Assembly (NCBI GenBank): GCA_025024175.1
Contig: QCXZ01000137.1
Location: 65,312,911 to 65,376,910 of the forward strand
Length of the DNA: 64,000 nt
Origin: Rhyzopertha dominica
Lineage: Eukaryota > Arthropoda > Insecta > Coleoptera > Bostrichidae
Direction of reading: 5' to 3'
Of the stretch, positions 37,080 through 48,264 are shown piece after piece (the first letter of the stretch is position 1; each line of letters begins with the position of its first letter). The notes under the pieces were generated by a model that worked only from the letters and a program-made list of their open reading frames with translations, searched no databases and was not told where the DNA came from. The translations under genes were made by a program, and so were the position numbers.

Positions 37080-37930
37080 TGCTCTGTTATGCAGCTTTCA
37101 GTTATCACTTATCTTAGCACTATAACATAACTAGTAAAAGAGAAAAAATATAAAAGAAGAGGTGTAAGACCAGAACTGCCACCATTGATGAAGTAAGGCT
37201 ACCGACAATGCATTTTAATCATTTCAGTTCAAATGCTACTGGGGCATGTTTGCCATATTTAATCCCTTAGGCCCGCGCAGACAGATTTACCAGACTGTAA
37301 GAGTTTGCTGCAACACGATTAGATTGTGTAGAGCAGTGTGCAGTGTACCGAAACGCAGAACTAACGGAACTTCCTCTCCCGTAACGCAAATTGATAAACA
37401 AACTATTCCGATTCTGGTTGTACCGATCGTTCTTCGCCGCAAACCTCGTATACTAGCCCAGGGCCCTTTATGTTTGCTTGTGCTAAATATCAGCCAATCC
37501 ACGCCGAACACCTAGCTTCCAAACCACAACATAGCTCGTTCTCGGGTAATGAATGCTACTGTTTAAATTGCTGTTTTGTTATTTGGCGAGCAAAGCAGCA
37601 ACACAAAGCACCGAACATACCTCACCAGTTTGTTCACAACCCACAGTGCTAACGAAGCGCTTCCTTCACCGCTAGTAATTATATCGTTATATCTTGTTCT
37701 CCACAATGGGCCGTTTATGAACGCGATACGTTGTAATAGACACGCTCGCAAGGGACGACAACCTTGCTTTCATGAAGAAATAAACAATTAAAGTTAGCCC
37801 ATTGTGATTATACGTATGTACCAAATGCTTGTTTACCACTTCTGCTTCATGCTTAACATTATGAAAAGAGATTCTTATTACCACTCCCTAAGTGCACTAC
37901 TCGTATTCCTACCACGAGCAGCAGCGGAAT
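37080..37930. other. GC-richer unique block
   Basis: Open frames overlap on both strands between 37246 and 37884 with no family resemblance, which is what low stop density in GC-richer DNA produces. Possible conserved non-coding sequence. Confidence 0.35.
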
Positions 37931-37939
37931 CTAGGGTTG

Positions 37940-38985
37940 CCACTTTTTAGCAGAACAAGAAAAAGAGCCCAGGCCTTTTAGAAAACACCAGTCTCTATCA
38001 TGCTAACAGATCGTCATGTATTTAAATATATTCCACTTCCCATTTTGTAATAGTTTGAAAACTGCAGTCAGTTTGACTCAGGGATTTTACTGCTCCGCTC
38101 TGCCTGTTAGTCTCCTTTTTTGGATCGTATTATTCATTATTCCGAATTTCAACTTGTTCACTAATTAATCAAAACTTGAAGTCGTTTTGACGCGATGGAC
38201 CCTCAGTAGCACTGACCTCAAAGGCACGATATCTACACTCTGTTGTGACAGAGGTGGCTTTGCAAGCCCGACTGAAATATGTAGATGAGTAACCATGCCT
38301 AGTGAGGAGAATGGCAAACCAGCCAGCACATTAATAGTATTTCTCGCTTGTTGATTTTTTTACGATTTTAGTTTTCACTCTTTATTTTATTACTTCACTG
38401 ATTACCTACTCCAGATTTAAAATATATTATTCACTAATACTGTTCCATTAATCTTTTTTGTCTTTAATGGTAATTCAAAATATTCTAGTGGGTCTGATAT
38501 TGTTTCTTGCACAAATTAAATAGCTTTTACTTGTTTAGAAACACTTATGAGTTTTAAACTGCTAACCGCTATGTTTGTGAATTTTAATTTAAACGAAAGA
38601 AGTTCGTTCTATTTTTAATTTGTCACTGTAATGTTATTGTGGACAACGAGCAGTGATATTTGGCTATTTCTAGTGCACAGTAAGCGTAAAACTTTTCAAA
38701 TGAAAATAATTTCAAATATGACCAGAACGGTGCAAAATAGAACACATGTGCTTCTAGCAAAGTGGTCCTGATTTTTGACAAGGAATTTATAATTGCAAAA
38801 ATATGCGGTGTTGCATTAACAAAAAAGTATTGTTAACGTTTGGGCAACAGAACTGTTATCATTTATTGTATAAGAACAAAATAAAAACATAGAACCATGA
38901 ATGTCACTATCAGTAATAAATAAAAGGGAGATAAAAAATAGTTAAACAACTAGTCTATTGACGCCTCGCGCTGCTTTAAATAGAA
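37940..38985. other. AT-rich sequence, nothing recognised
   Basis: No feature was found. Confidence 0.5.
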
Positions 38986-38989
38986 TCCA

Positions 38990-40170
38990 AAAAAGTCTTG
39001 TAGACGAGCAACTGCAAACCCCGAGCGCATCGGTTTTCAATTCAACGGTGAAGTGTAGAAGTGCCTTGTGTTCAAAAGCATTAGCCAATCAACGTGGGGA
39101 AGTGGAAAATGACAGGGTTAAGTGAGAAATAACCAGCTCCTCGAACCCTCGAAACGTGTGTCAATTCCCACAAGATATCAAAATATCTGAAAATGACGAA
39201 TAGCCCGCCCTGACAGATATTCAGAACGCGTGGAAACGTATTCCTTCCGATTGCGGATCAATATATCCCGGCTGAAACGGCGCAAAAATATATTTAAGAC
39301 CATCAAAACAATAGTGACAAATAACGGTTAGCTCGGTCTGTTACACGGTTTAGATTGGCCCCCCAATGGAATGTTTGAGTGTGATACATTTTCNCAAACA
39401 AAATTTATGAATTGTTTACAGGGCTGCCGCGATTTCAGCAGGATTTATTTTATATCCTGCTGAATAAATGCTAGCGGCATTATGTGGCAGCCTTTATAGG
39501 AAATCGAAACACATCGGTGCTGTATAACAAAAAGGTATAGCCGCGGACTTTATTTGTGTTCTCATTGTGGGGTTTTTCGTGAATGTATAAGTTCGAGTTG
39601 AGAATTAAGGAGCCCGGGCTTTCAGTCCCGGACAAACAAGTTGAAATGGGTTTCTTGCTCGCGAAAAACAAATCTTCTTAATACTCTTTTTGAGTGTGGT
39701 AAAATGCAAATCTGGTAAAACTGGCGCGGAATTAGGACACGCCGCTTATAAGGGACTTTTTAACGACATTCCATTGTTTTATAATCAATCACTCTCTAGA
39801 TTTCCAGCTGCACTTTATAACACAAAACCGTCCGATATCATTAATCAATGTCTTTGTTTTTAGTGTTCCAATTTCGATTCCTTTTGTTTGTCCCAATGTT
39901 CGGGGTGGATGTGATTCCCCACTCGAACTGCTCCCTTTCTAATTTAAAAAGTCTCCCCGGCCGCTTGATAAATTTATTTCTTATGAGGTTATTAGCTCTG
40001 TCAGGATTAAGTGATATATTGCGTCGTCTCCTTCTGGCGGATCGTTGCGAATAAATTGACAGCTTATGCCTTCCGCCGGATTCATTCCCAACAGATCTCG
40101 TTACTTGTCTTTATTTCGAATCATCATGAAATGCAGATTCGTGGACAGAATAATGGAAGGAAAAGATATA
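38990..40170. other. Long GC-richer unique block
   Basis: Mixed-composition DNA without recognisable protein similarity; short frames on both strands. One ambiguous base lies at 39394. Possible regulatory block. Confidence 0.35.
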
Positions 40171-40174
40171 AAAA

Positions 40175-40980
40175 AGTGCTGGTTGGGCACAGTTACTTGT
40201 AATTATTAAGGTTTCGATGATAAGCATCTAAACCACTTTGAAAGTTAGAGAAAAATCAGAATAGTGAAAAGAGTTTTGAAGAAATATTTACAGCTTCCAA
40301 AATACAAAGGTTTGGCATTTAGCGTGTCATACACAAGTAGAAGCTGTCCCACTAAGCATAAAATTACTTCCTTTAAGAGAGAAGTGTGATACTTCGTTCA
40401 CTACTTATTAACATAGAGGCAAAACAATATGTAAAAAGACTATGATTAGTTAGTTTTTTTGAGTTAAATGTCGAACAGCGAATAGCACGATTGTTGTGCT
40501 GCTCCTTATAGAAACATGTATTTAATTGCAAATTGCAGTTTTTTGAGAAGTACACCATTGTGCCAGTTACAAAATACCAGCGATCAGGTCAGGTCAGGTC
40601 ATATTGAGTTATTTAAGCAAAAAAAAACCTTTAATGGAAGATGCAGACTTTAAGGATAAACTGTCAATTGTAGTTGCGAAAAGTGTAAATAAACCTCTGA
40701 ACGTGTACGAGTATGAAGATAAGATGAAAAAATTTTAGAAATGAAACCAACATTTGTTCCATACAATTAATCTTCTGCAACACAACATACGCATACGTAT
40801 GACCGGAATCTTCGACAGCACAAATGAAAACATGGAAGGTTAAGTGCTAAATGTTTAAATAAAATGAGGGGCTAACTTAAGCGGATTGTCGATATTTAAA
40901 AGAATAATAATCGCACAATTCAGTGTCATTTCGTAATCCTGACCAATTTAATAACAACTTCATAAACTCTGTTCCCATAT
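40175..40980. other. AT-rich sequence with a short AGGTC repeat
   Basis: Only a three-unit 'aggtc' run (about 40585-40600) stands out. Confidence 0.5.
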
Positions 40981-40984
40981 ACGA

Positions 40985-41210
40985 AGGTGGAGCCTGCGGT
41001 TGTCCAGTTTTATAATAGCAACTTCCATCCCAATGTTAACAGCTCCTTGCTGTTTCAAGAAGTTTCTTCGAGAGATATACTTCACTGCTTAAGCTTCCTA
41101 CTAATAAAAATATCACAGACTGTCGCCTTGGACTTCGGCGTGCCGCAAGGTCCGATCTTAAGGTTAGTGATGATGTATGTCGGATTTTTAAAAGGTGGTA
41201 CGTAGTTGTA
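40985..41210 (+). pseudogene. Jockey/CR1-type LINE scrap with an internal deletion
   Basis: A 72-codon frame runs from 'NSNFHPNVNSSLLFQEV' to 'FGVPQGPILR'. The first part resembles the segment just before the RT domain (F.V....V...I..LK). The second is the RT motif G-V-P-Q-G-S-I-L-G-P, which in an intact element lies roughly 150 residues further on. The two are fused after 'KISQTVALD', suggesting a deletion that kept the frame. The G-V-P-Q-G match is convincing; the rest is moderate. Confidence 0.5.
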
Positions 41211-41214
41211 AACT

Positions 41215-42155
41215 GCATTGTTAAGGAGATGACAGTCAAATTTATTTGTCTTCTAAGCTTGCCATAGTTATTCAGATAGCAAATCCTCTAAATGTAGACT
41301 GGGTTACGATCAAGCAACCACGTACTGAAAACTTCTGCAGTTACCTTTAGATCAAAGAGGTACATGTTTTCCGAAAAGTTAGTCCTATTACACCTAAAGA
41401 ACAACGTTATCCAGAAAGTCCAGTTAAAATTTGAGGCATTACGTTTTTTTGCTTTCTGACCCTTAATAATCCTAATCTTAATTTCCTTAATTTCTCAAAG
41501 TTCTTTTCTAAAGCCGAAAACACTATACTATTTTAGAAACATATTTACAACAGAATATAAGGTGAATTGAACTGATACCTTACTATCTACGGCTGGGTAC
41601 GATATTGTAATGAATGGTCTATATTTGTCCACTGAGGAAGAATATAGAGAGAAAAAATGCTAAATGCTTGTATACTCTAGTAAAGGAGTCATTGGCAAAA
41701 ATCAGGTAGTCCTAGAAAGATTTCAAGCCAATTTAAACTCAGTAGGTTTTATCAGTTAGTGACAGTGTCAAAAATAAATCGAGACAGTAACGTTCATTTT
41801 GAACACTTTTGCGAGTTTGTTCATTTTAACTTACTGTAACGAACCTGAACGTTTTCTGAAATTTCGAACTAAAACCTGAAACACCCTGTATAAAGACACT
41901 TCTATCCAGTTTCAGTTGTATTAACTCGGAAACAACCGAAAATTAAGAATACCAAGTTAATACAAAACTCCTTATATATCTATATCTTTCGGGGCAGAAA
42001 ATTCTTAGATTATAATGAAAATTATTGTTATCTGACTTCAGAAATCCAGCAAAAGAGTTGGAAGATCCGATTAGTCATAGAGTTTGATGTTTAATATAGT
42101 TGAGAACTTGGTTTACGTTGTTTAAATTCAGTAATAACTGCCTGTGTTTTTTGCG
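41215..42155. other. AT-rich sequence ending in an 'acaccctgtata' motif (41882-41893)
   Basis: The motif is the complement of the 'tacagggtg' start seen at 53961 and resembles ends of non-autonomous DNA elements common in insects. Otherwise nothing was recognised. Confidence 0.35.
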
Positions 42156-42159
42156 TAAG

Positions 42160-42990
42160 TTTTGAGAGCTCTAGATATTAGGCGTAATATTAGAATATCC
42201 CGTCAGCCGGCACTCAATTTTCCTTGTTGTTTTTTCATTCCGCTAGAATATTTTGCTTTTCAGCAAACTTTCTCGCTTGCTTGGTTCCTTTTCATGTCCG
42301 CCTCCAAAGAAAATTCATTTGCCGGGTGCAGAAATTGCATTGCATTTGCCAAGCGAATTCCGACGAAGCATACACCTTTTCAAAGCGCACCTTATACGGC
42401 AACCCGTGCTGCATTCCGAAACAAAAGCAGAACGAATTCGCGCAGTTTCATTACAGGGAAAGTTTGTAAATTATTGTTAATTTCATTAACACCCGGTGCA
42501 ATAATTTACAAGTGCCATTTTCAGGAGCTTGATAAATAAAATTTATGTGTTTTGTTTTGTGTGGCACAACACGCAATAATCGTGTTTCGCTTCGGACTTT
42601 GAATTTGGATACACATCTCTCAATGCCGGCCAGGGAAATAACCATTTAGACCCCAATCTCGTATTTTAGGTCAGTACTTTACAGCGTTCATTGTTTAACG
42701 TTGTAAAGTAGCAGATATATGGCGTTGGGAGAGGCCATAGCGGTGCCCTGATAAGGGGTTCAACTGGTCCCTAGACCCGGACCTTTGCGGCATCCGAGTG
42801 TTATCTTAACAGGCGCCGCAGCTGCTTATTGTAACTCTTGGCTGACCATTGTTCAGCATATCGACAAATTAACAACTTGAGCCTGACCACACTGAAAATT
42901 GCGGCCGCCCTACTGTCTGTAATTAATTAATTACAGTTCGCAGCTGGGCAGCCTTCAATCCGCCACAGTTCTGAACTCCCAACGTTATCC
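42160..42990. other. GC-richer block with a homeodomain-type palindrome, candidate regulatory DNA
   Basis: In 42162-42539 all three plus-strand frames stay open for 75-125 codons over the same bases, so none is likely to be coding. At 42917-42936 lies a perfect 20-bp palindrome built of TAATTA cores. The block is not repeated elsewhere in the window. Confidence 0.4.
42917..42936. promoter_or_regulatory. Perfect 20-bp palindrome of overlapping TAATTA sites
   Basis: The sequence is 'ctgtaattaattaattacag', its own reverse complement. TAATTA is the core bound by many homeodomain proteins, and paired cores favour dimers. It lies in a GC-richer block, which makes it stand out from background AT richness. 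Confidence 0.4.
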
Positions 42991-42999
42991 ATTATCTCA

Positions 43000-43315
43000 G
43001 TACAAACTTTTGTATTGGCTTATATAAGGCAGGTTTTGCGTCGAAGTTATCAGTCATCCCAAACAAAATGGCTTACTGTCACAGAAAATGAATCACATGG
43101 TAAAAGCCATTGTAATACACTTATTATGCAAAGCTCGTTGGTGATGTCAGTTTAATATAAATTCTACAAATATGTTGGTGGACTGTTAGATTGAAAACTA
43201 TGGTGACATAAAATATTAGAATCTCATGAGGATAGCGATAGAAATTATTTGTTAACATCCAGTTTAGTTTTTAAAACTTTTTTGCACACTGGTTTCTTGG
43301 AGCTTAATACATTTG
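43000..43315. other. AT-rich sequence, nothing recognised
   Basis: No feature was found. Confidence 0.5.
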
Positions 43316-43329
43316 ACATTCTGTAGTTG

Positions 43330-43885
43330 TTTTATTATACAAGTGACAACTGAAAGCTGCACACTGTGTTTTGTCAGTTAATTTCCTTCCTCTATAGAAA
43401 TAAATAACCTTCAATTAAAAATAATATATTTTTTCAAAATGGTACCTTTAGGTCAAACCCTGAGTAACAGCATTAAATGTAAAATATACAAGAGCGTTAA
43501 AGTGGTGGAACAGATTGAAAAAAGACAAGTTATTACATACACACGCCGTTCAAGATGACAGTGTTATCAACACTGAATGTACAATCTTCGATTTCAAGTG
43601 GAATTTTTAGATACAAAAAGTAATTAGTTTGCAAGCTTTTATCCCGCTGCTGGCAAGAAAGGTAAAAGCAGACAGCCTCACACTGATTTTATAGGAATCA
43701 GGAAAGAGATAACATTAAAATGATGGATTAAAAAGATGTGATATGCAACAAAAAATAAAGTGATTTCATTAAAAACGGTTCTGTCAATCAACATACATTT
43801 TTATGTATATATTACTTTTGGAGTGTGTGAGTAACCGAAACAGGTGTTATAGCATTTTACAAACCTAAGAGGGTTTAAGCTTCAA
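43330..43885 (+). repeat. Dispersed repeat family A, copy 2
   Basis: Direct-orientation relative of 35060-35645, about 8.3 kb away. Shared landmarks include 'gtgacaactgaaagctgc', 'ataaataaccttc', 'cttcgatttcaagt', 'gcagacagcctcacactga' and 'aacctaagaggg'. Divergence is high, so both insertions are old. Confidence 0.75.
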
Positions 43886-43889
43886 GCTA

Positions 43890-44470
43890 TTATTAAAAAC
43901 TTCGCCTAGGTATCTAGGTATGTCTCAGTCAATAAAATAACTCCCACCAGAACCGTTTATAATGAAATTAGACTTAAGGTACGCACAAGACATATCACAA
44001 ACAAGACTTATAATTATTAATATACGTGAAGTGTTACTCGAATTTGTCTCCCTTAGTAATTAATGAAGATGCCCTGTTTTATTAAAAACAAGGTTTTCCA
44101 CAAGTACATGAATGATATCAAATTATACAAAATAAATAAATGCTTAATTACAGATTCACATCCCACAAAGTGAATAATACATTTAAACACTTTAATATTA
44201 AATCACATCCTCTAACGCTTGCTTAAGGCCTCGAGATGTGGCTAAAAGTATCTATGTTAATGTCACAGTGCAAAGAAATCTTGTTAAATAGGCCAGTCAT
44301 AAAATAAATTGGAAATCTTCTTAAGGCATTAGTCTGGCATGGCTTCCAGTAAAAAGCTTAATATAATCTTGAATTCAGAGGAACACGAAAATAAAATTGC
44401 TCCAGAAGCCAGGAATACTCAAATCCATTATTACTGTCATTTTACAAAAAAAAACAAACCCTTCTTATGT
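43890..44470. other. AT-rich sequence, possible LINE 3' tail
   Basis: Lies downstream of the LINE copy that ends near 44480 on the minus strand; no motif was recognised. Confidence 0.4.
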
Positions 44471-44784
44471 ACAAAGAGTTGAGTTCGAATCTATTTAAGA
44501 ATGATCTGTCCCCATTAGCCTTGACGTAGGTAAACACCATTCTCCAATTAGACAAGAATGTCCATATAAATGACGCAGCTTACAAATTTCGTCAGCAATG
44601 TGCTCATTAAAGGTCAGTGTAGAATCAAAAATCACTCCCAAGTCTTGGATGCTGTTTCTTCTAGCTAGCTGAATATTATTAATACTGTAAGGATAAATTA
44701 ACAAGGACATTGAAAAGGTCCATCAGTGCTGTTAGAAAATGGTATTCATACTAAGTCGAGTTCATTGAGATATACTTAACAAGT

Positions 44785-45063
44785 CACCCTGAAACACANG
44801 ACATCGATCAGCCACGGAACCAACCCCACGAAAACTTTTCAAATTATCAGCATACTGCAACAACTACGNCTAGTTTCGCCCTGTTGGGGCTCATCAGGCA
44901 GGAGTAGAGAGCGAATTGACCAAGGCAGACCGTCGCTTCTAACCACGGCGAGGGGACTGGATGCCATCGATATGAACCTGCACTAGGCTCGCGAAGTTCC
45001 TCTTAGATGGCACTGAGGGCATCTGCCCTCCTATTCTCATGTGGACTTATTACCATCTAAGAG
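44785..45063 (-). mobile_element. About 270-bp insertion carrying a hammerhead ribozyme
   Basis: LINE reverse-transcriptase similarity stops near 45063 and resumes near 44785; the sequence between is visibly GC-richer and non-coding. Its left part on the minus strand forms an 11-bp inverted repeat ('ctcttagatgg' and 'ccatctaagag', 45063-45053 with 45010-45000). A hammerhead core follows about 100 bases on. Size and ribozyme suggest a short retroelement or the terminal part of a Penelope-like element. Exact ends are uncertain. Ambiguous bases lie at 44799 and 44869. Confidence 0.6.
44864..44901 (-). ncRNA. Hammerhead self-cleaving ribozyme, complete catalytic core
   Basis: On the minus strand: stem I strand CTGC (44901-44898), core CTGATGA (44897-44891), stem II GCCC/GGGC with loop CAACA (44890-44878), core GAA with A-C of stem III (44877-44873), loop TA, G-N (44870-44869) closing a two-pair stem III, C17 (44868), then GTAG (44867-44864), which pairs with the stem I strand (three Watson-Crick pairs and one G-U). 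All invariant core residues of the hammerhead are present. The only gap is an uncalled base at 44869, which should be T for an intact GTC cleavage site. Cleavage would fall between 44868 and 44867. This is the minimal type I form typical of retroelements. Confidence 0.85.
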
Positions 45064-45874
45064 AACTGAAATATCATTAGAAAATAAAAGAAACAACAAT
45101 GAACCAAGAGTGGAACCTGCTGCCGTGTTACCCGAATACGACTGCATCAACAAAACCATAGGCCGAGAAAATCCAAAACCCTTCAACTTCTGAATTAGGA
45201 CCAACATGATTGAAGACGTTGCCTATTTGGCATAATTGCATCAACTCAAGCGCCAATATGACCTCCACAATCAATGGATTCTGCAAGATACAGAATAAAA
45301 CTAATCAGGTTTGTTTGACACGTCTTAGAGAATATGTATTTGTATATCTGTCTCAAATACTTTTGCAAAGGTACAAAGGGGTCTATAATTTTCAATATCC
45401 GTTTTAGCTCTCTTGTTAAAAACATCAAATATACGCACGTTTCCAAATATTAGGCAATGATTAGCATTTTAAAATGAAATTAAAGATGTAGCTTAAGGGA
45501 CATACCTACAAGAACTGGAGCACAATCACCAAGAATAAAGCTAGGTACTCTGTCATGTCCAGTGGTAAAAGCATCTTTTGATCCACTCAACGCCGAAAAA
45601 GTGTTTTCCTCTGTAACTCTCATTAATGTAAGAGTAGACAGATTCGACTAGTTAGGTAATACATCATTAGGCATAACAGCACCAGGATCAGAATTTACAG
45701 AAATAGTTATGAAAAAGAATTAAATGCATCAACAATTGACTGCAGGCAAGATAAACCTTGTTGGTAGATTAGTCGGCACCGTAAGTAACGTAAAAAAGTT
45801 AAATGCGATTGACAACATAAAAAAATATATTTTTTTCAAAAGAAGCCATAAATGCGATGATTGAGATATAGCAC

Positions 45875-46395
45875 CTACCCTACGGTGTTATTCATCGATG
45901 TTCTTTCGCGCGAGCGACATAATATAATTAATGTAAAATTTAAGAACAGGGGTGTGGTTTTGGAAAGGGCGGTATGGTCGTCAGAGGAAAAGTAGCTGCC
46001 GCTATTTAGGGTGATGGAGCGGCGAAGCGTAAAAGGTGACGCCGGGGACTGTCTATGCATAACTAAATCGCGAGAGGCGCCGCGGCGCGCGACTTTGTGA
46101 GGCACACACATCAATTCCGGCGAACAGGTGAAGAATTGATTTAAAATTTTAGAGCGGCACGTAAATTGACGTATACGCAGAGAACATGGAACGCGTTTGA
46201 CACTGAGTGGGTTTTCCGGGGCCTGGCGATAGAAGGGACGCAGGACCGGGGCAAAGCCGGATTGAAAAAGAGAATTTTTTATGCCCTCGATATGGTGAAA
46301 AATCGGTGACGTTGTTTGTCGGAAAAAAGCAAAATGAGTTTCGCATGCCTTTAGGAATACGCGATGGGGGAAACAAAAGGCTAACGAACAGTGGA
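45875..46395. other. GC-richer unique block
   Basis: Overlapping open frames on both strands (45875-46114, 46149-46412 minus; 46207-46404 plus), none recognisable. Possible non-coding conserved sequence. Confidence 0.35.
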
Positions 46396-46399
46396 GAGT

Positions 46400-47335
46400 T
46401 GTAGGTATGCAAAACCAGGAAATTTATTTATTTCATGATCATACCTATTTTTCTTTATATTGAGTTGTGTTTTATGTTTTCTATTTACAACTTTCTGTTC
46501 TCTGTATTCTTTATTCCATCTTATTATCGTGGTTTTCTGAATTTCCCCCAACTGTTTTACTCCTAATTGGTTTCTTCTGGCGATTCCGTTTATCTTCCTG
46601 GAAAAAACTAATTTCATGATGCAATTTTGTTCTTTTGCTTCTATCCGCAAGACGCTTCCTCGTTTTATTATCTCCTAGTCAATCAGTGGGAAAAGTTTGA
46701 TGTAGATAGCCGATTTTTGCACAGTGGTATAAAAGGTCACTTGGTGTGCACAGTGTTGGTTGGAAGTAGTTTGGATCACGTATAAGAGAATTACGACGCT
46801 TGGATTTTCTGCAGTCAAGAGTAATATAGTGAGTCATGCAACCAGATACCCGGAGAAAGACACTCCTGCAAAAATGATACTCTTAGAACTAATTCAGCTC
46901 ATGCATCTCCAATTCACTAATCCGCTGACGAATATTTGACCTTCTACTTAACAAAACAACCTCGATTGAAAATAATATTAGTGAAATTAAAAAAACAATA
47001 TCTGCATTTGAAACTCGGTTTATTAATTTGCCCTCAACGGTAGAAGCTGTCAGCGCAGAGTGCAAGCATAATAGTATAGAATTTGATTAAGCAAATTAAT
47101 AATAATATCGACTTCCTTGAATAGTATAAACTTCGAAATAACCTGCTTCTATTTCAAATACTGGAGCAACAAAAAGAAAACGTTAACGCCGTGGTATTGT
47201 CAACTCTTTATGTCCACCTACCTTAATTTAAGACTGGATGATATTGAGCGTACGCATTTCGTCGGCAACATCACCTATACAAAACATATGCGGGCCATCA
47301 TAACAGAATTAACTTGACTATAAAAAAGATCTTAC
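46400..47335. other. AT-rich sequence, nothing recognised
   Basis: An 89-residue minus-strand frame (46381-46650) was not recognised; nothing else stands out. Confidence 0.45.
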
Positions 47336-47344
47336 CAAATACAG

Positions 47345-48225
47345 ACACGCGCTTCTCACCAAAGCGGTCGCAAAATGGCGCACAAAAAATGCATTGCACA
47401 ATCGATGGAACTATAGATAGATAGATTTACAACTTTAACAAAATAAATCTTTACATTAATATACATATTAAGACATATAACATCGGGCACTGTGATATTT
47501 TTCATTCTAAAAATGCACTGATTGTATAAAAAACATTCTCTTTTAAAAAAATTACAGTTGACATGAACAGGTTGCGTTGCACGAGCTTTGTAGTAGTTTT
47601 GAGCTTGTTGTAGATCATCAAATTCAGGCAAATCTTATGCGAGGACACAAAATTGTACCTTGTAGTTATTAGAAGATTCGCTTCTCTGATATTGTAATCA
47701 TGCAATTCACCACGGGTTTGAGGGTTATTTAATTCATGTATTTCAATTAAAGCTGAATAAATATGCATAGAAGGTAAGACATAATGCAAAATTTGTGGAA
47801 TAAAGGTCTACAACTTTCGCGTTGTGATAATGCGGCCAAAGGAATGATTCCATAGCTGAGAAGACCCAAGTAGTAACTAAATTGCTGAAATTGAGTAGCT
47901 TTCTAAGTTGTCGGAGTAAAAAAGTTGGCTGCAGATTTTTCTGCATAGATATATTAATGCGTTAATTCCATTTTAACCCATCATCAATTATTAATCCTAA
48001 AATTTTTACGTTATCCCCTTTTATATAATTTTTGCTAAACGAAAAGGTTATTTTTTGAGTTTTATTTTTGTTTCATTTGAGACAGTTAACATTGAACCAC
48101 TCTGATGATTTGCTCAGTCCTTCTTCACATTGAATATTAATTTGATTTCGGGCCTTTGAAGTGAAAAGTAAGGTTGCGTCATCCACATATAATATGTTTT
48201 GAAGAGGTGATACATGGAGAGAGAA

Positions 48226-48264
<39 letters not shown>

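Larger units (their letters stand above)
44480..45870 (-). mobile_element. Jockey-type LINE, RT region, interrupted by a hammerhead-bearing insertion
   Basis: Reading down the minus strand: 'LSGSKDAFTTGHDRVPSFIL' (about 45520-45590, the K-x-x-x-x-G-P-D-x-I-P region); 'KTDIENYRPLCTFAKVFE' (about 45350-45410); 'TNLISFILYLAE' (about 45280-45320); 'LKGFGFSRP' (about 45160-45190); 'GSTLGSLLFLLFSNDIS' (about 45065-45115); an interruption of about 270 bases; then 'PYSINNIQLARRNSIQDLG' and 'VIFDSTLTFNEHI' (about 44600-44700). These are successive parts of one LINE reverse transcriptase. The Y-A-D-D region that should follow N-D-I-S is absent at the insertion. There are multiple frameshifts and stops; the endonuclease is missing, so the copy is 5'-truncated. 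Confidence 0.8.

Noticed and set aside
40585..40600. 'aggtc' repeats as a nuclear receptor response element
   Set aside because: The five-base period does not give properly spaced AGGTCA half-sites; treated as a short simple repeat.
42162..42539. 125-codon frame as a host exon
   Set aside because: Two other frames are open over the same bases and no acceptor/donor pair bounds it.
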